64,000 nucleotides of DNA from Desulfotruncus arcticus DSM 17038 (GCF_900113335.1 NZ_FOOX01000002.1:335635-399634); one strand, 5' to 3'. Positions 41,451 to 50,574 are shown, counted from the stretch's first letter. Translations and numbers: made by a program. The notes: generated by a model not told the origin, from the letters alone.

Positions 41451-41576
41451 ATCTCGTTAACCGCCGCTAAGACTCCCGCCTCTACAGGCGGGAGTCTTAG
41501 CGGCGATAAACTCGAAATAAGTGCGACTAAGGTTCAGATGGGGTCAAAACCCCACCTGAACCAAGTCTTCTTTATT
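41451..41576 (-). repeat. Double-hairpin repeat, copy E
   Basis: A full reverse-orientation copy. Its one difference in hairpin 1 (GGTTCAGATGGGG on the plus strand) reads as a G-T/G-U wobble on the element's own forward strand. It ends 16 bp upstream of the sigma-54 promoter of the catabolic operon. Confidence 0.92.
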
Positions 41577-41592
41577 GCGCCTGTTGGGGCAG

Positions 41593-41607
41593 TGGCACAA
41601 AAATTGC
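41593..41607 (+). promoter_or_regulatory. Sigma-54 (-24/-12) promoter of catabolic island
   Basis: TGGCAC-AAAAA-TTGC is an almost perfect -24/-12 promoter. It lies 85 bp upstream of the first island gene, and the same operon encodes a sigma-54 activator (53156-55321), so the island appears substrate-induced through it. Confidence 0.9.
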
Positions 41608-41691
41608 GAAACATGAAAATTGTGAAATATAGTGAAATTGGATTAGCGTCCAATGTTATCAAAATACCACAAATGGAGAGAGGGAGAAGAG

Positions 41692-42798
41692 GTGGCAAAA
41701 TATAGTATCGGAATTTTGCAGGGCGATGATATCGGACTGGAAGTTGTGCCGGTGGCGGTTAAGGTTTTGCAGGAAGCGGTGGACAGATATCCCGGAGTGA
41801 AAATTGACTGGTTGGACCTGCCGATAGGTTATCCTTCCTATCTTGAATGTGGTGAAACTATGCCCCAAAGGACACTGGATGCCCTTTATGATTTGGACGG
41901 CTGGTTCCTGGGGCCCATTGGCCACATGGCCTACCCGCGGGATGATCCCAAAGCGATGAATCCGCACCCGTTCCTGCGCCGGGAATTTGATTTGGTAAGC
42001 AACATACGGCCGACAAAATCATTTTCATCCTTGCCCTGTTTGCATCAGAGTGTCGATTTGGTCATTATCAGGGAGAATAATGAGGGCTTCCAGCCTGACC
42101 GTAATATGTTCAGAGGGACGGCCGAGTATATGCCCACACCCGATCTGGCGATGTCGGTGCGCGTCATTACCAGGAGAAACTCGGAATTCGCAGCCCGTAC
42201 CGCTTTTGAGCTGGCCAGGCAGCGCAATAGCCTGAAGAAAGTAACGGCCATTCACAAAAACACTGTTTTTAAGTTAGGCTGCGGATTATTTATCGACACC
42301 TGCCAAGAGGTGGCAAAGGAGTACCCTGATATCGAATTTGAAACCATGGTGGTGGATACATTTGCCATGGCTCTGGTGATGCGGCCGCAAAAATACGATG
42401 TAGTGGTGAGTACAAATATGTTCGGTGATATCTTAACCGATGAGGCCGCCGGTTTGGTCGGCGGTCTGGGCATGGCCCCCGGGCTTTGCGTCGGTCCGCG
42501 CTACGTTATGGCCCAGGCCACCCACGGTTCGGCTCCGGATATTGCCGGCAGGCATATAGCCAATCCTTATGCGATGATCATGTCGGGGCAAATGATGCTT
42601 TCCTGGCTGGGGAATAAAAAGGGCGACGGTGAGGCAATCCAGGCCGCCCGGGACATCGAGCTGGGCGTAGGCAAGGTATTGGATGAGCTGGCAGCTGTTA
42701 CGCCTGATTTGGGCGGCAAGGCCTCCACGGGAGAAATGGGAGAAGCCGTTTGTGCCGCTATGCGCAATCTGCCGCCGGGGGCAGGCAGCATTTACTAG
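41692..42798 (+). CDS. Tartrate/isocitrate/isopropylmalate dehydrogenase-like
   Basis: A 368-residue NAD(P)-dependent beta-decarboxylating hydroxyacid dehydrogenase. Family landmarks: IGILQGDDIGLEVVP at the start, LVIIRENNEGFQPDRNMF (substrate Arg/Glu region), ITRRNSEFAARTAFELA, TAIHKNTVFKLGCGLF with the catalytic Lys, the metal-ligand Asp residues in VVSTNMFGDILTDEAAGL, and ATHGSAPDIAGRHIANPYAMI with the NAD-binding loop. It oxidises and decarboxylates a 2-hydroxy-di/tricarboxylate; substrate unknown. The GTG at 41692 has GGGAG upstream; the frame opens at 41653. It is the first island gene behind the sigma-54 promoter. Confidence 0.88.
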   Translation: MAKYSIGILQGDDIGLEVVPVAVKVLQEAVDRYPGVKIDWLDLPIGYPSYLECGETMPQRTLDALYDLDGWFLGPIGHMAYPRDDPKAMNPHPFLRREFDLVSNIRPTKSFSSLPCLHQSVDLVIIRENNEGFQPDRNMFRGTAEYMPTPDLAMSVRVITRRNSEFAARTAFELARQRNSLKKVTAIHKNTVFKLGCGLFIDTCQEVAKEYPDIEFETMVVDTFAMALVMRPQKYDVVVSTNMFGDILTDEAAGLVGGLGMAPGLCVGPRYVMAQATHGSAPDIAGRHIANPYAMIMSGQMMLSWLGNKKGDGEAIQAARDIELGVGKVLDELAAVTPDLGGKASTGEMGEAVCAAMRNLPPGAGSIY

Positions 42799-42935
42799 CA
42801 GGAAGTTTTATTTTCTGCATGAAAACAGTAATGCCGGCCCGGTTCACCCCACCCTTGCGTATTGTTGCCGATCGCGGCGGTTGTTGGGGTTGCTTGGTAA
42901 AAAAATTGAACAATTAGTGATTGGAGGATTTTATC

Positions 42936-44033
42936 GTGAAAATTAAGTCAGTTGATGTGTATGCCACTGACTTGGATCTCTCGGGTGAGCACCGCAGTGC
43001 GCATACCCGGTATACCGTGACCCAGGACGTTTTTGTACGGATTGTAACCGATGAAGGCAATTGCGGGTATGGTTCCACGGCACCCAAATATTATATCACC
43101 GGAGAAACCCAGGATACCGTCATTGCTGTTTTAAAGAAAAGGCTGATACCGGCCGTAATCGGCCAGAACCCTTTTGATCTGGAAAAAATTCATGATGCCA
43201 TGGACCATGCCATCAAGGGCAACACATCTGCCAAAGCGGCGCTGGATACAGCCATATATGACTTGATGGGCAAGGTTTTAAATGTACCGGTTTACCAACT
43301 GCTGGGCGGCGCCTACCGTATTGAAATGCCTGCTTTTGACCTTATTGGACTGTGGTCCCCCGAGGAGGCCGCTGCCAAAGTCGAGCAGCGGCTTGCCGAA
43401 GGTTACCGGGAGTTCAAAATCAAGGCCGGGCCGGACCCGGCAGCCGACCTGCGGCGGGTGGAGGCGGTGAGTAAGGCGGCGCCCGGGATACCGCTGAAAG
43501 TGGATGCGAACCAGGCCTGGAGCACCAAACAAGCAGTGGAGCTGACGCGTAAATTCGGCGAGTTGGGCGTATCGGTGATTGAACAGCCCGTGCACATGGA
43601 TAATATCGAAGGCTTGTGCATGGTGAGAAACGCCTGTCCGCAGGTGGAAGTAATGGCCGATGAAAGTATGAAATCCCTGGGTGACGCCCTGCGGCTGATC
43701 CGGAGTCAGGCTGTGGATATGTTCAATATTAAGCTGATCAAAGCGGGGGGCATTTACCCGGCCAGGAAGATAGCGGCGGTGGCCGAGTCGGCCAACATGT
43801 GCTGCATGGCCGGCGGGACCATTCAGAACAGCTTGCTTGATGCCGCCACGGCACACTTTCTGGCCGCCACCCGCAATATTATTTTCAATGAAATCAAGTC
43901 TCCGCAATGGATTAAAAATGACATTGCCAGCGGCCTGAAAATTGTAGAGGGCATGGTGCGTGTCCCCGACGGGCCGGGGCTGGGCATGGAAATTGATGAA
44001 GAACGTTTGCAAGCCTGCCGCGTGGCCGGCTAG
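42936..44033 (+). CDS. Enolase-superfamily enzyme, muconate cycloisomerase subgroup
   Basis: A 365-residue member of the mandelate racemase/muconate lactonizing family. The barrel shows the KxK pair in REFKIKAGPDPAAD near residue 160, metal ligands in LKVDANQAW, VIEQPV and VMADESM, and a second catalytic Lys in FNIKLIKAGG. This lysine-lysine layout is the muconate-cycloisomerase / dipeptide-epimerase subgroup. The lid domain begins KIKSVDVYATDLDL. It could form or open a lactone, or epimerise a carboxylate, in the island's pathway. The GTG start at 42936 has GGAGG eight bases upstream. Confidence 0.88.
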   Translation: MKIKSVDVYATDLDLSGEHRSAHTRYTVTQDVFVRIVTDEGNCGYGSTAPKYYITGETQDTVIAVLKKRLIPAVIGQNPFDLEKIHDAMDHAIKGNTSAKAALDTAIYDLMGKVLNVPVYQLLGGAYRIEMPAFDLIGLWSPEEAAAKVEQRLAEGYREFKIKAGPDPAADLRRVEAVSKAAPGIPLKVDANQAWSTKQAVELTRKFGELGVSVIEQPVHMDNIEGLCMVRNACPQVEVMADESMKSLGDALRLIRSQAVDMFNIKLIKAGGIYPARKIAAVAESANMCCMAGGTIQNSLLDAATAHFLAATRNIIFNEIKSPQWIKNDIASGLKIVEGMVRVPDGPGLGMEIDEERLQACRVAG

Positions 44034-44063
44034 CTTTAAGATGTAAAATGGGAGGGAACAGTT

Positions 44064-45323
44064 TTGGGTAAGACTTTAGTTGAAAAGATAATTTCCCGCA
44101 ACGCAGGGCGCGAAGTCAGCGCCGGGGAACTGGCCGTCTGTCCGGTGGATGTGGTAATGATTCATGACGGCACAGGAATTTTAAGCATCAAGGAATTTCA
44201 GCGTTTGGAAGAGGCGGGGCTGACCCTGGCCAAGCCGGAGCGCACGCTGGTCTTTCTGGACCATGCCGGGCCGTGCCCGCGCATGGAACTGGCCACCGAC
44301 CATGTCAAGCTGCGGCATTTTGCCCGTGAGCGCAATGCCGTTCTTTATGATGTAGGACAGGGGGTCTGCCACCAGATTCTGGTGGAGAAGTGGGTCAGGC
44401 CCGGCACTGTGGCGCTGGGGGCGGACTCCCATACTACCACGGGGGGAGCGCTGGGAGCTCTGGGGACAGGCATGGGCTCAACCGATGTGGCCATGGCTAT
44501 GGCCATGGGCGAAAACTGGTTCCGGGTGCCTGAAACCTTGCGGATTGAACTCGGCGGGCAACTGCCGGACGGAGTTTACCCCAAAGATGTTATTTTGTAT
44601 CTGGCCGGGCAGATCGGCAGCGACGGCGCCACGTACAAGGTGCTTGAATTCGGCGGTCCGGCCGCTGCGGCGATGGAGATGAGCGACCGCTTTACCTTGT
44701 GCAACATGGCCATCGAGTTCGGAGGCAAGGGAGGTCTTTTCCCGTCGGACGAAAAGACCCGCGCGTATCTGGCGGCCCGGGGAAGGGAAGAAGACTGGGT
44801 CGCCCTGGCGCCGGACCCTGACGCCGTGTACGAACGTGTTATTAATGTCCGGCTTGAAACAATAGAACCCATGATTGCCAAGCCGCATACCGTTGACAAC
44901 GTCTGTCCGGTGGGGGAAGTGCAAGGCCGGCCCGTTGAACAGCTTTTCCTGGGCTCCTGCACCAACGGCCGCCTGGAGGATCTTGAAGTGGCCGTTAACA
45001 TGTTAAAAGGCAAGCGCATAGCCGCTTCCACGCGGCTGCTGGTTATGCCGGCTTCCCCGGCCGTTTACCGCGGCGCCCTCGACGCGGGTTATATCAAGGA
45101 TTTCATGGAAGCCGGAGCGACGGTTTTGCCGCCGGGGTGCGGTCCATGCTCCGGGGTGCACCTGGGAATTCTCGGGGACGGGGAAAGCTGTTTAAGCACC
45201 ACCAACCGGAACTTTAAGGGCCGCATGGGCAATCCCAACGCTTTTGTTTATCTGGCCTCACCGGCGACGGTGGCGGCATCGGCCCTGACCGGCGTAATTA
45301 CGGACCCAAGGGAGGTAATATAA
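44064..45323 (+). CDS. Aconitase-family hydro-lyase large subunit (LeuC-like, first)
   Basis: A 419-residue 3-isopropylmalate dehydratase / homoaconitase-type large subunit. It carries the three 4Fe-4S cysteines in FLGSCTNGR and PPGCGPCSG, the GADSHTTTGGALGALGTGMGSTD block, and the family start KTLVEKIISRNAG. It dehydrates and rehydrates a 2-hydroxy- or 3-hydroxy-carboxylate together with the small subunit encoded immediately after it. The TTG start at 44064 follows GGAGG. A second, distinct LeuC/LeuD pair lies 6 kb downstream in the same operon. Confidence 0.92.
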   Translation: MGKTLVEKIISRNAGREVSAGELAVCPVDVVMIHDGTGILSIKEFQRLEEAGLTLAKPERTLVFLDHAGPCPRMELATDHVKLRHFARERNAVLYDVGQGVCHQILVEKWVRPGTVALGADSHTTTGGALGALGTGMGSTDVAMAMAMGENWFRVPETLRIELGGQLPDGVYPKDVILYLAGQIGSDGATYKVLEFGGPAAAAMEMSDRFTLCNMAIEFGGKGGLFPSDEKTRAYLAARGREEDWVALAPDPDAVYERVINVRLETIEPMIAKPHTVDNVCPVGEVQGRPVEQLFLGSCTNGRLEDLEVAVNMLKGKRIAASTRLLVMPASPAVYRGALDAGYIKDFMEAGATVLPPGCGPCSGVHLGILGDGESCLSTTNRNFKGRMGNPNAFVYLASPATVAASALTGVITDPREVI

Positions 45324-45827
45324 ATGGATTATTTGGAAGGTAAAGCCTGGGTGTTTGGGGATTTCATCTCCACGGACCTGATTGCTCCGGGACGTTATTT
45401 TCACCTTAGATCCAACTTGCCGGAATTCAGCAAGCATGTTTTGGAAGACGCCAATCCTGATTTTCCGCGTCTGGTGCAGCCCGGCGACATTGTCGTGGCG
45501 GGCAAAAACTTCGGCATGGGGTCAAGCCGTGAACACGCGCCGGCCATCATGAAACTGGCCGGGGTGAGCGCGGTGCTGGCCGAATCATTCTCCCGCATCT
45601 TTTTCCGCAACGCTATTAATATCGGGCTGCCGGCCATAGCGGTGCCTTCCGGCGATTTTGTCGCTCAGGGAGAGCGCCTGAGGATTGATCTGGTAAAGGG
45701 CATAATTTATAACCTTGATCGGGATCGGGAAATACATTTTAATCCGCTGGCGCCCTTTATGATTAATATTCTAAATGACGGGGGGGTTGTCGATCACGTA
45801 ATCAAGCACAAGGGTTTTCAGATTTAG
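45324..45827 (+). CDS. Aconitase-family hydro-lyase small subunit (LeuD-like, first)
   Basis: A 167-residue swivel-domain subunit. Family blocks: GDFISTDLIAPGRYFHLR (substrate-loop region), GKNFGMGSSREHAPAIMKLAGVSAVLAESFSRIFFRNAINIGLPA and the C-terminal NDGGVVDHV. The loop after STDLIAPG determines substrate in this family and reads RYFHLRSN here, unlike the second LeuD-like protein (KHRSKAEN), which suggests different substrates. It starts directly after the large-subunit stop codon. Confidence 0.92.
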   Translation: MDYLEGKAWVFGDFISTDLIAPGRYFHLRSNLPEFSKHVLEDANPDFPRLVQPGDIVVAGKNFGMGSSREHAPAIMKLAGVSAVLAESFSRIFFRNAINIGLPAIAVPSGDFVAQGERLRIDLVKGIIYNLDRDREIHFNPLAPFMINILNDGGVVDHVIKHKGFQI

Positions 45828-45882
45828 CCGTTATTGGCAGAAAAGCAGCATTAGAAAATTATTGAGATTAGGGGGTTTGAAA

Positions 45883-46884
45883 ATGAAGTTTAAACGAGGG
45901 ATTTTGGTTTTGGTGTGTATAGCGGCCATCGCCGCGCTGCTGGCCGGATGCGGGCAGGGGTCCACGGACCAGCAGAGCGGGGACAAGGAACAGGCGGCCA
46001 AGGTCACTGATTACCCGAACAAGCCGATCACCATCATAGTGCACAGTTCACCCGGCGCCGGCGCGGACCTTTTCGGACGCCAGGCGGGTAAAGCCCTGCA
46101 AAACGTGCTCGGCAAACCGGTGGTGGTGGAGAATAGAACCGGCGGCTCGGGCGCCGTGGCCCTGCAGTACGTGGCCGATTCCAGGCCCGATGGCTATACT
46201 CTGATTGGGATGACGGATACTTTGATCACCACGCCTTTAAAAAACTCGACCCCGAAGAGTATTCACGACCTTGTTCCGGTAGCCCGGCTGGTGCTTGACG
46301 GAGATGTGATTTACGTTAATTCCGACAGCAATTGGGATTCTCAGAGCGTACTTGACGCCATTAAGGGAGGGTCTGCCAAATTTAAATTGGGCAGTCCGCA
46401 GGTTGGCTCTCCGGAATCCATAGCCGTAAACACATTGCTCAATCAATACAAGGCCAATATTAACGCAGTTACCTACGGCGACGGCTCCGAAGCTTTAATG
46501 GGTGTTCTCGCCGGGGATATTGACGCCGGCATCGCCGAATTGGCCGAGATCCTGCCGCAGCTTGAGGCCGGCAAGGTCAAAGTCGTTCTGGCCTTTAACT
46601 CGGAGCGGAACCCGGCCATACCCGATATCCCGACCTTTGTTGAAAGCGGTTACCCGGATGTGATTGTGGATAAATTCCGCGGCTTCAGCGCGCCCAAGGG
46701 TACGCCGCAGGAAGTTATCGACGTGCTGCAGCAGGCCTTTCAGCAGGTTATGGACGACCCGGATTACAAGAAAGCTTACACTGACAACCAGCAGATTCCC
46801 GCTTACCAGAACTCAGCGGACTTTCAGGCATTTTTGGATGAAACCGAGGCGAAGTATAAAACTTTCTTTGACGCCCAGAAGTAA
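45883..46884 (+). CDS. tctC: Tripartite tricarboxylate transporter receptor TctC
   Basis: A 333-residue extracytoplasmic solute receptor anchored as a lipoprotein (MKFKRGILVLVCIAAIAALLAGC, lipobox LLAGC). Family blocks: YPNKPITIIVHSSPGAGADLFGRQAGKALQNVLGKPVVVENRTGGSGAVA and the C-terminal IPTFVESGYPDVIVDKFRGFSAPKGTP. TctC proteins bind citrate-like di- and tricarboxylates and feed them to TctAB, encoded next. The start at ATG 45883 has AGGGGG upstream. It is positioned between the first LeuCD pair and tctB. Confidence 0.92.
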   Translation: MKFKRGILVLVCIAAIAALLAGCGQGSTDQQSGDKEQAAKVTDYPNKPITIIVHSSPGAGADLFGRQAGKALQNVLGKPVVVENRTGGSGAVALQYVADSRPDGYTLIGMTDTLITTPLKNSTPKSIHDLVPVARLVLDGDVIYVNSDSNWDSQSVLDAIKGGSAKFKLGSPQVGSPESIAVNTLLNQYKANINAVTYGDGSEALMGVLAGDIDAGIAELAEILPQLEAGKVKVVLAFNSERNPAIPDIPTFVESGYPDVIVDKFRGFSAPKGTPQEVIDVLQQAFQQVMDDPDYKKAYTDNQQIPAYQNSADFQAFLDETEAKYKTFFDAQK

Positions 46885-46979
46885 AAGCAAGTTGGCTGGG
46901 GACGTGGAACTGCGTTTGAGGCGTCTGGCCTGATGTGGTTCCACCACCCCATTTGAGATCGGCAAAGGAGGTGAAGACG

Positions 46980-47471
46980 ATGGCACGAGATCGTGTCACG
47001 GCGGTGGCGACGCTTCTGCTGGGCATCTTTGTCATTGTCAGCGGACTGAACATGCCCCGGGCAGCGCTGCACAGAGGACCCGGGCCGGGGGATTTCCCCC
47101 TTTTGATGGGAGTGCTGCTGCTGGTCCTGGGCGTGGCTTTGTTGGTAAACGCCGGACGAAAAAAGGCGTCGAAGGCGCCTGTGGAGGTTGCGGAAGCACA
47201 AAATGAGGTTGTCCAGTCTCCGGATGAGTCCGGGAGACCTTGGATCATAAGTGTCGGCGGTGCGGTGCTTTTACTGGTGCTGTACCTGTTGCTACTGCCG
47301 CTCCTGGGTTTTGTGCCGGCCACGCTTATTTTCAGTATGGCCTATCTTGTATTGTTATACGGACAGCGGTTTATTCAGAGTCTTGCGCCAACGGTATGCT
47401 TTACCGTTTTGTGCTACGTGCTTTTCCAGATAGTTCTTAAAGTGCCGCTGCCGACTTTTCTCAATCGCTAA
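46980..47471 (+). CDS. tctB: Tripartite tricarboxylate transporter small subunit TctB
   Basis: A 163-residue membrane protein with four helices (VTAVATLLLGIFVIVSGL; GDFPLLMGVLLLVLGVALLV; IISVGGAVLLLVLYLLLLPLLG; TVCFTVLCYVLFQIVL), the usual TctB topology and length. The start at ATG 46980 has an ideal AAAGGAGGTG site. A soluble charged loop lies between helices 2 and 3. It is the small membrane component of the tricarboxylate uptake system. Confidence 0.88.
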   Translation: MARDRVTAVATLLLGIFVIVSGLNMPRAALHRGPGPGDFPLLMGVLLLVLGVALLVNAGRKKASKAPVEVAEAQNEVVQSPDESGRPWIISVGGAVLLLVLYLLLLPLLGFVPATLIFSMAYLVLLYGQRFIQSLAPTVCFTVLCYVLFQIVLKVPLPTFLNR

Positions 47472-47502
47472 AAAGCATAACTGATGGAAAGGAGGTTTGT
47501 CC

Positions 47503-49005
47503 ATGGATGGATTTGAACAGCTGCTGCACGGCTTTGCGATTGCCGGTACGCCTGTGAACCTGCTTTACGCCCTGTTGGGGGTTTCGGTAGGCACACTGAT
47601 TGGCGTTCTGCCGGGTGTCGGTCCGGTGACCGGCATCGCGCTCTTGCTGCCGCTGACCTTTGGCCTTAATCCGGTGAGCGCTTTGATCATGCTGGCGGGA
47701 ATATATTACGGGGCCATGTACGGGGGGGCTATTACATCTATCCTAACCAGCATCCCCGGAGACAACCCGGCGGTAATAACCGCTTTGGAAGGGCATCAAC
47801 TGGCCAAAAAGGGGCGTGCCAGTTTAGCTATGGGCGTGGCGGCCATATCATCCTTCACCGCCGGAACCATTGGATTGATTTTGCTGGTTTTACTGGCGCC
47901 GATCATTGCCCAGGTGGCCATCCGGTTTGGTCCGCCCGAGTACTTTTCGTTAATGCTTTTATCCTTTACCCTGGTGGCGGCCCTGTCGACCAATAATTTA
48001 ATCAAGGGCCTGATTGCCACTGTGCTGGGGCTTTTGATTTCCACGGTGGGAATCGATATCATGTCGGGTGAACCCCGATTTACCTTCGGTTTAATAGGGC
48101 TGTTGGACGGTATTGATTTTATCATAGTTGCCATTGGTCTTTTCGCTCTGTCCGAGGTCCTGATCAGCCTGGAGCATAAAGCGCCGCCTATTCAGCGTCT
48201 GACGAACTTTCGCCTGCGGGAAATGATTCCGTCCCGGGCTGAATTCAAACGGTGTATCGGCGCCATCCTGCGGGGTACGGGACTGGGGTTTGTGGTCGGG
48301 ATACTGCCGGGTGCCGGGGCGAGTATCGCTACTTTTCTGGATTACGGCATGGAAAAAAGTATCTCCAAGCACCCTGAGGATTTCGGAACCGGTGTGATAG
48401 AAGCGGTAGCCGGCGCGGAATCCTCCAATAACGCCGCGGCGGATGGTTCTCTGGTAGCCTTATTGACCCTGGGCATTCCCGGTTCCGGTTCGACGGCGGT
48501 GCTCCTGGGCGGGTTCATGCTGTTGGGAATCGCTCCCGGCCCCACCCTTTTTACGCAGCACCCGGACGTGGTCTGGGGGCTGATAGCCAGCATGTATCTG
48601 GGCAATGTAATGCTTTTGGTGATGAACCTGCCGATGGTGTCGGTATTTGTCCAGGTGCTGCGCGTTCCGTATCCGGTGCTTTCGCTGGGGATTATTATCT
48701 TTTCCGTGCTGGGAGTATACAGTGTTGGCAACAACATCTTCCAGCTCTGGCTGCTGGTATTTTTCGGGGTTTTGGGGTACGTCCTGCGCAAACTGGATTT
48801 TCCCCTCGCACCTTTGCTCCTCGGCGTGGTCCTGGGGAAGATTATGGAAAAGTCGTTTTTGCAGTCCCTGCTTCTTTCCGAGGGGAAATGGCAGATTTTC
48901 TTCCAGCGGCCCATTTCGCTGACCCTGTTGATTGCGCTGGGGATTGTGCTGGTTTTCCAACTGGTGCAGATTGCACGGCGTAGCGCCTACGCCGGCGGGA
49001 AGTAG
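47503..49005 (+). CDS. tctA: Tripartite tricarboxylate transporter large subunit TctA
   Basis: A 500-residue permease with about twelve helices. TctA signatures: GVLPGVGPVTGIALLLPLTFGLNPVSALIMLAGIYYGAMYGGAITSILTSIPGD, RGTGLGFVVGILPGAGASIATFLDYGMEKSISKHPEDFGTGVIEAVAGAESSNNAA and TLGIPGSGSTAVLLGGFMLLGIAPGP. ATG 47503 with AAAGGAGG upstream is the start. It completes TctCBA, so the island can import its own di- or tricarboxylate substrate by cation symport. Confidence 0.95.
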   Translation: MDGFEQLLHGFAIAGTPVNLLYALLGVSVGTLIGVLPGVGPVTGIALLLPLTFGLNPVSALIMLAGIYYGAMYGGAITSILTSIPGDNPAVITALEGHQLAKKGRASLAMGVAAISSFTAGTIGLILLVLLAPIIAQVAIRFGPPEYFSLMLLSFTLVAALSTNNLIKGLIATVLGLLISTVGIDIMSGEPRFTFGLIGLLDGIDFIIVAIGLFALSEVLISLEHKAPPIQRLTNFRLREMIPSRAEFKRCIGAILRGTGLGFVVGILPGAGASIATFLDYGMEKSISKHPEDFGTGVIEAVAGAESSNNAAADGSLVALLTLGIPGSGSTAVLLGGFMLLGIAPGPTLFTQHPDVVWGLIASMYLGNVMLLVMNLPMVSVFVQVLRVPYPVLSLGIIIFSVLGVYSVGNNIFQLWLLVFFGVLGYVLRKLDFPLAPLLLGVVLGKIMEKSFLQSLLLSEGKWQIFFQRPISLTLLIALGIVLVFQLVQIARRSAYAGGK

Positions 49006-49035
49006 TCCGATGACGGATAAAGGAGGACCGGGCGA

Positions 49036-50442
49036 TTGAACAAGCAAACAATAGCGCAAATTCTCGGAGATTTTATAAACAAGGTGCAATACGAGGATAT
49101 TGATTCGCCAACGGTGTGGCGGGCTAAAATGTGTATCCTGGATATGGCGGGGGTGATCATTGCCGCGCAAGCGGAAGAGAGCACGCAGATTTTGCTCCGG
49201 TATTTGCAGCGGCATGGCGATAATCCGGAGAGCAGTGTTCTCGGTACTGCATTCCGGCTCCCGGCGGCGCACGCGGCCATGCTCAACAGCACCATGGCCC
49301 ATTCGCTGGAGCTTGAGGATCACCACAGCCACAAGCGTTCACTGAATCATCCGGGAGTATGCACTACTCCGCCCGCCCTGGCCATAGCCGAAAAATTGGG
49401 CAGCAGCGGCCGGGATTTTTTAACGGCGGTGGTTTTAGGTTACGAAATAGGCAGCCGGATCAGTGCGGCAACCAGGCTCGGGGTATTAAATCTCGAACAG
49501 GGATTCCATGAAAGCTCGGTCTGCGGTCCTTTTTCCGCGGCCACGGCAGCAGGAAAACTGACAGGCATTACTGCCGATAGACTGGCCCAGGCTTTTGGCA
49601 TTTGTGGCAGCCTGGCGGCCGGCTCGATGGAATTTAAAAGCAGCGAAGCCTGGTCAAAGCGCCTGCAGGTGGGCAGCGCCAGCCGCAGCGGGGTTATGGC
49701 CGTTGAACTGGCAGACGCCGGGTTTACCGGACCGCCCACGGTTTTTGAGGGCAAACACGGTTTTTTCCATTCCTATGTGCACGAGGGCAACTATGATTTA
49801 AGCAGGGTTACGAAAGACCTGGGAACTTCCTGGGATATCAACAATATCCAGTATAAGCCTTTCGCCTGTGCGGGGGTGCTCCATTCGGCAGTTACGGCGG
49901 CCCAAAAGGCCGGGCGGCTGCATCATCTTCACCCGGATGAAATACAGCGGGTGCTGGTCCGGACGGCCTCCAAGGTGGTGGAAGAGTATGCGCAGCCCCA
50001 TGAGCGGAAAGCGGCGCCGGAAAATCCGGTCGGCGCCCAGTTCAGCCTGCAATATTCAGTTGCGGTAATGCTGGTCCGGGGCAAGGCGCTGCTGGAGGAA
50101 TTTTCGCCGGAAGCTATCCGGGACCCTGATATTCTGCGGGTTGCGGCCCTGGTGACGCCACTGGCCGATTCGGGCATCGACGCGGGGTGGCCGGGAATTG
50201 ACCCGACGGAAATGACGATTATTCTTAAAGACGGCAGAGAAATTTTGACCAGGGTTGAAGAAGCCAAGGGAGACTTGGTTAATCCTGTGACTGACGATGA
50301 ACTGCTGGACAAATTCAGGGAGCTCACCGCGCCATATCTGTCGGCGGAGGCCATTGAAAACGCGCTTGAAATGTTTCAGAAGCTGGAGACTGTCAAGGAT
50401 ATGAGGGAATTAACCGGAGTACTGACACCGCTCTCCCGGTAG
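49036..50442 (+). CDS. MmgE/PrpD family dehydratase
   Basis: A 468-residue member of the MmgE/PrpD family (2-methylcitrate dehydratase, cis-aconitate decarboxylase and related enzymes). Features: ILDMAGVIIAAQ, LNSTMAHSLELEDHH with the family's HxxD-like region, GYEIGSRISAA, HESSVCGPFSAATAAGKL, AFGICGSLAAGSMEF, WSKRLQVGSASRSGVMAVELADAGFTGPP and KPFACAGVLHSAV. These enzymes act on citrate-like tricarboxylates without an Fe-S cluster. TTG start at 49036 with GGAGG upstream. It is the third type of hydro-lyase in the island, beside two LeuCD pairs. Confidence 0.9.
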   Translation: MNKQTIAQILGDFINKVQYEDIDSPTVWRAKMCILDMAGVIIAAQAEESTQILLRYLQRHGDNPESSVLGTAFRLPAAHAAMLNSTMAHSLELEDHHSHKRSLNHPGVCTTPPALAIAEKLGSSGRDFLTAVVLGYEIGSRISAATRLGVLNLEQGFHESSVCGPFSAATAAGKLTGITADRLAQAFGICGSLAAGSMEFKSSEAWSKRLQVGSASRSGVMAVELADAGFTGPPTVFEGKHGFFHSYVHEGNYDLSRVTKDLGTSWDINNIQYKPFACAGVLHSAVTAAQKAGRLHHLHPDEIQRVLVRTASKVVEEYAQPHERKAAPENPVGAQFSLQYSVAVMLVRGKALLEEFSPEAIRDPDILRVAALVTPLADSGIDAGWPGIDPTEMTIILKDGREILTRVEEAKGDLVNPVTDDELLDKFRELTAPYLSAEAIENALEMFQKLETVKDMRELTGVLTPLSR

Positions 50443-50574
50443 CTGCTATTTATAAAGTCAACCGGAGACAAGTGCTTGCGGGGCCGGGGAACGGCTCGAG
50501 CGTCCCCGAAGAGAAAGCCGGCGGGAAGGTGCTGGAACCGTTACCGCGGCGCGGCCAATAAGGAGATAAACAAG

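Larger units (their letters stand above)
40907..41691. other. Repeat-rich junction between jetA and catabolic island
   Basis: This 785-bp stretch holds a long solo hairpin (40984-41032), repeat copies D and E in the same orientation, a 267-bp unique spacer between them (41184-41450) and the sigma-54 promoter. No gene is visible. It marks the left border of the island that separates jetA from jetB-jetC. Confidence 0.7.

Noticed and set aside
41059-41576. Two near-identical 125-bp repeats with a 267-bp spacer as a CRISPR-like array
   Set aside because: The repeats are far too long, occur singly elsewhere in both orientations, and there is no regular spacer series or cas gene.
45834-45850. Second -24/-12 promoter (TGGCAGAAAAGCAGCA) before tctC
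   Set aside because: The -12 half is CAGC instead of TTGC, and tctC lies in the middle of a continuous operon.
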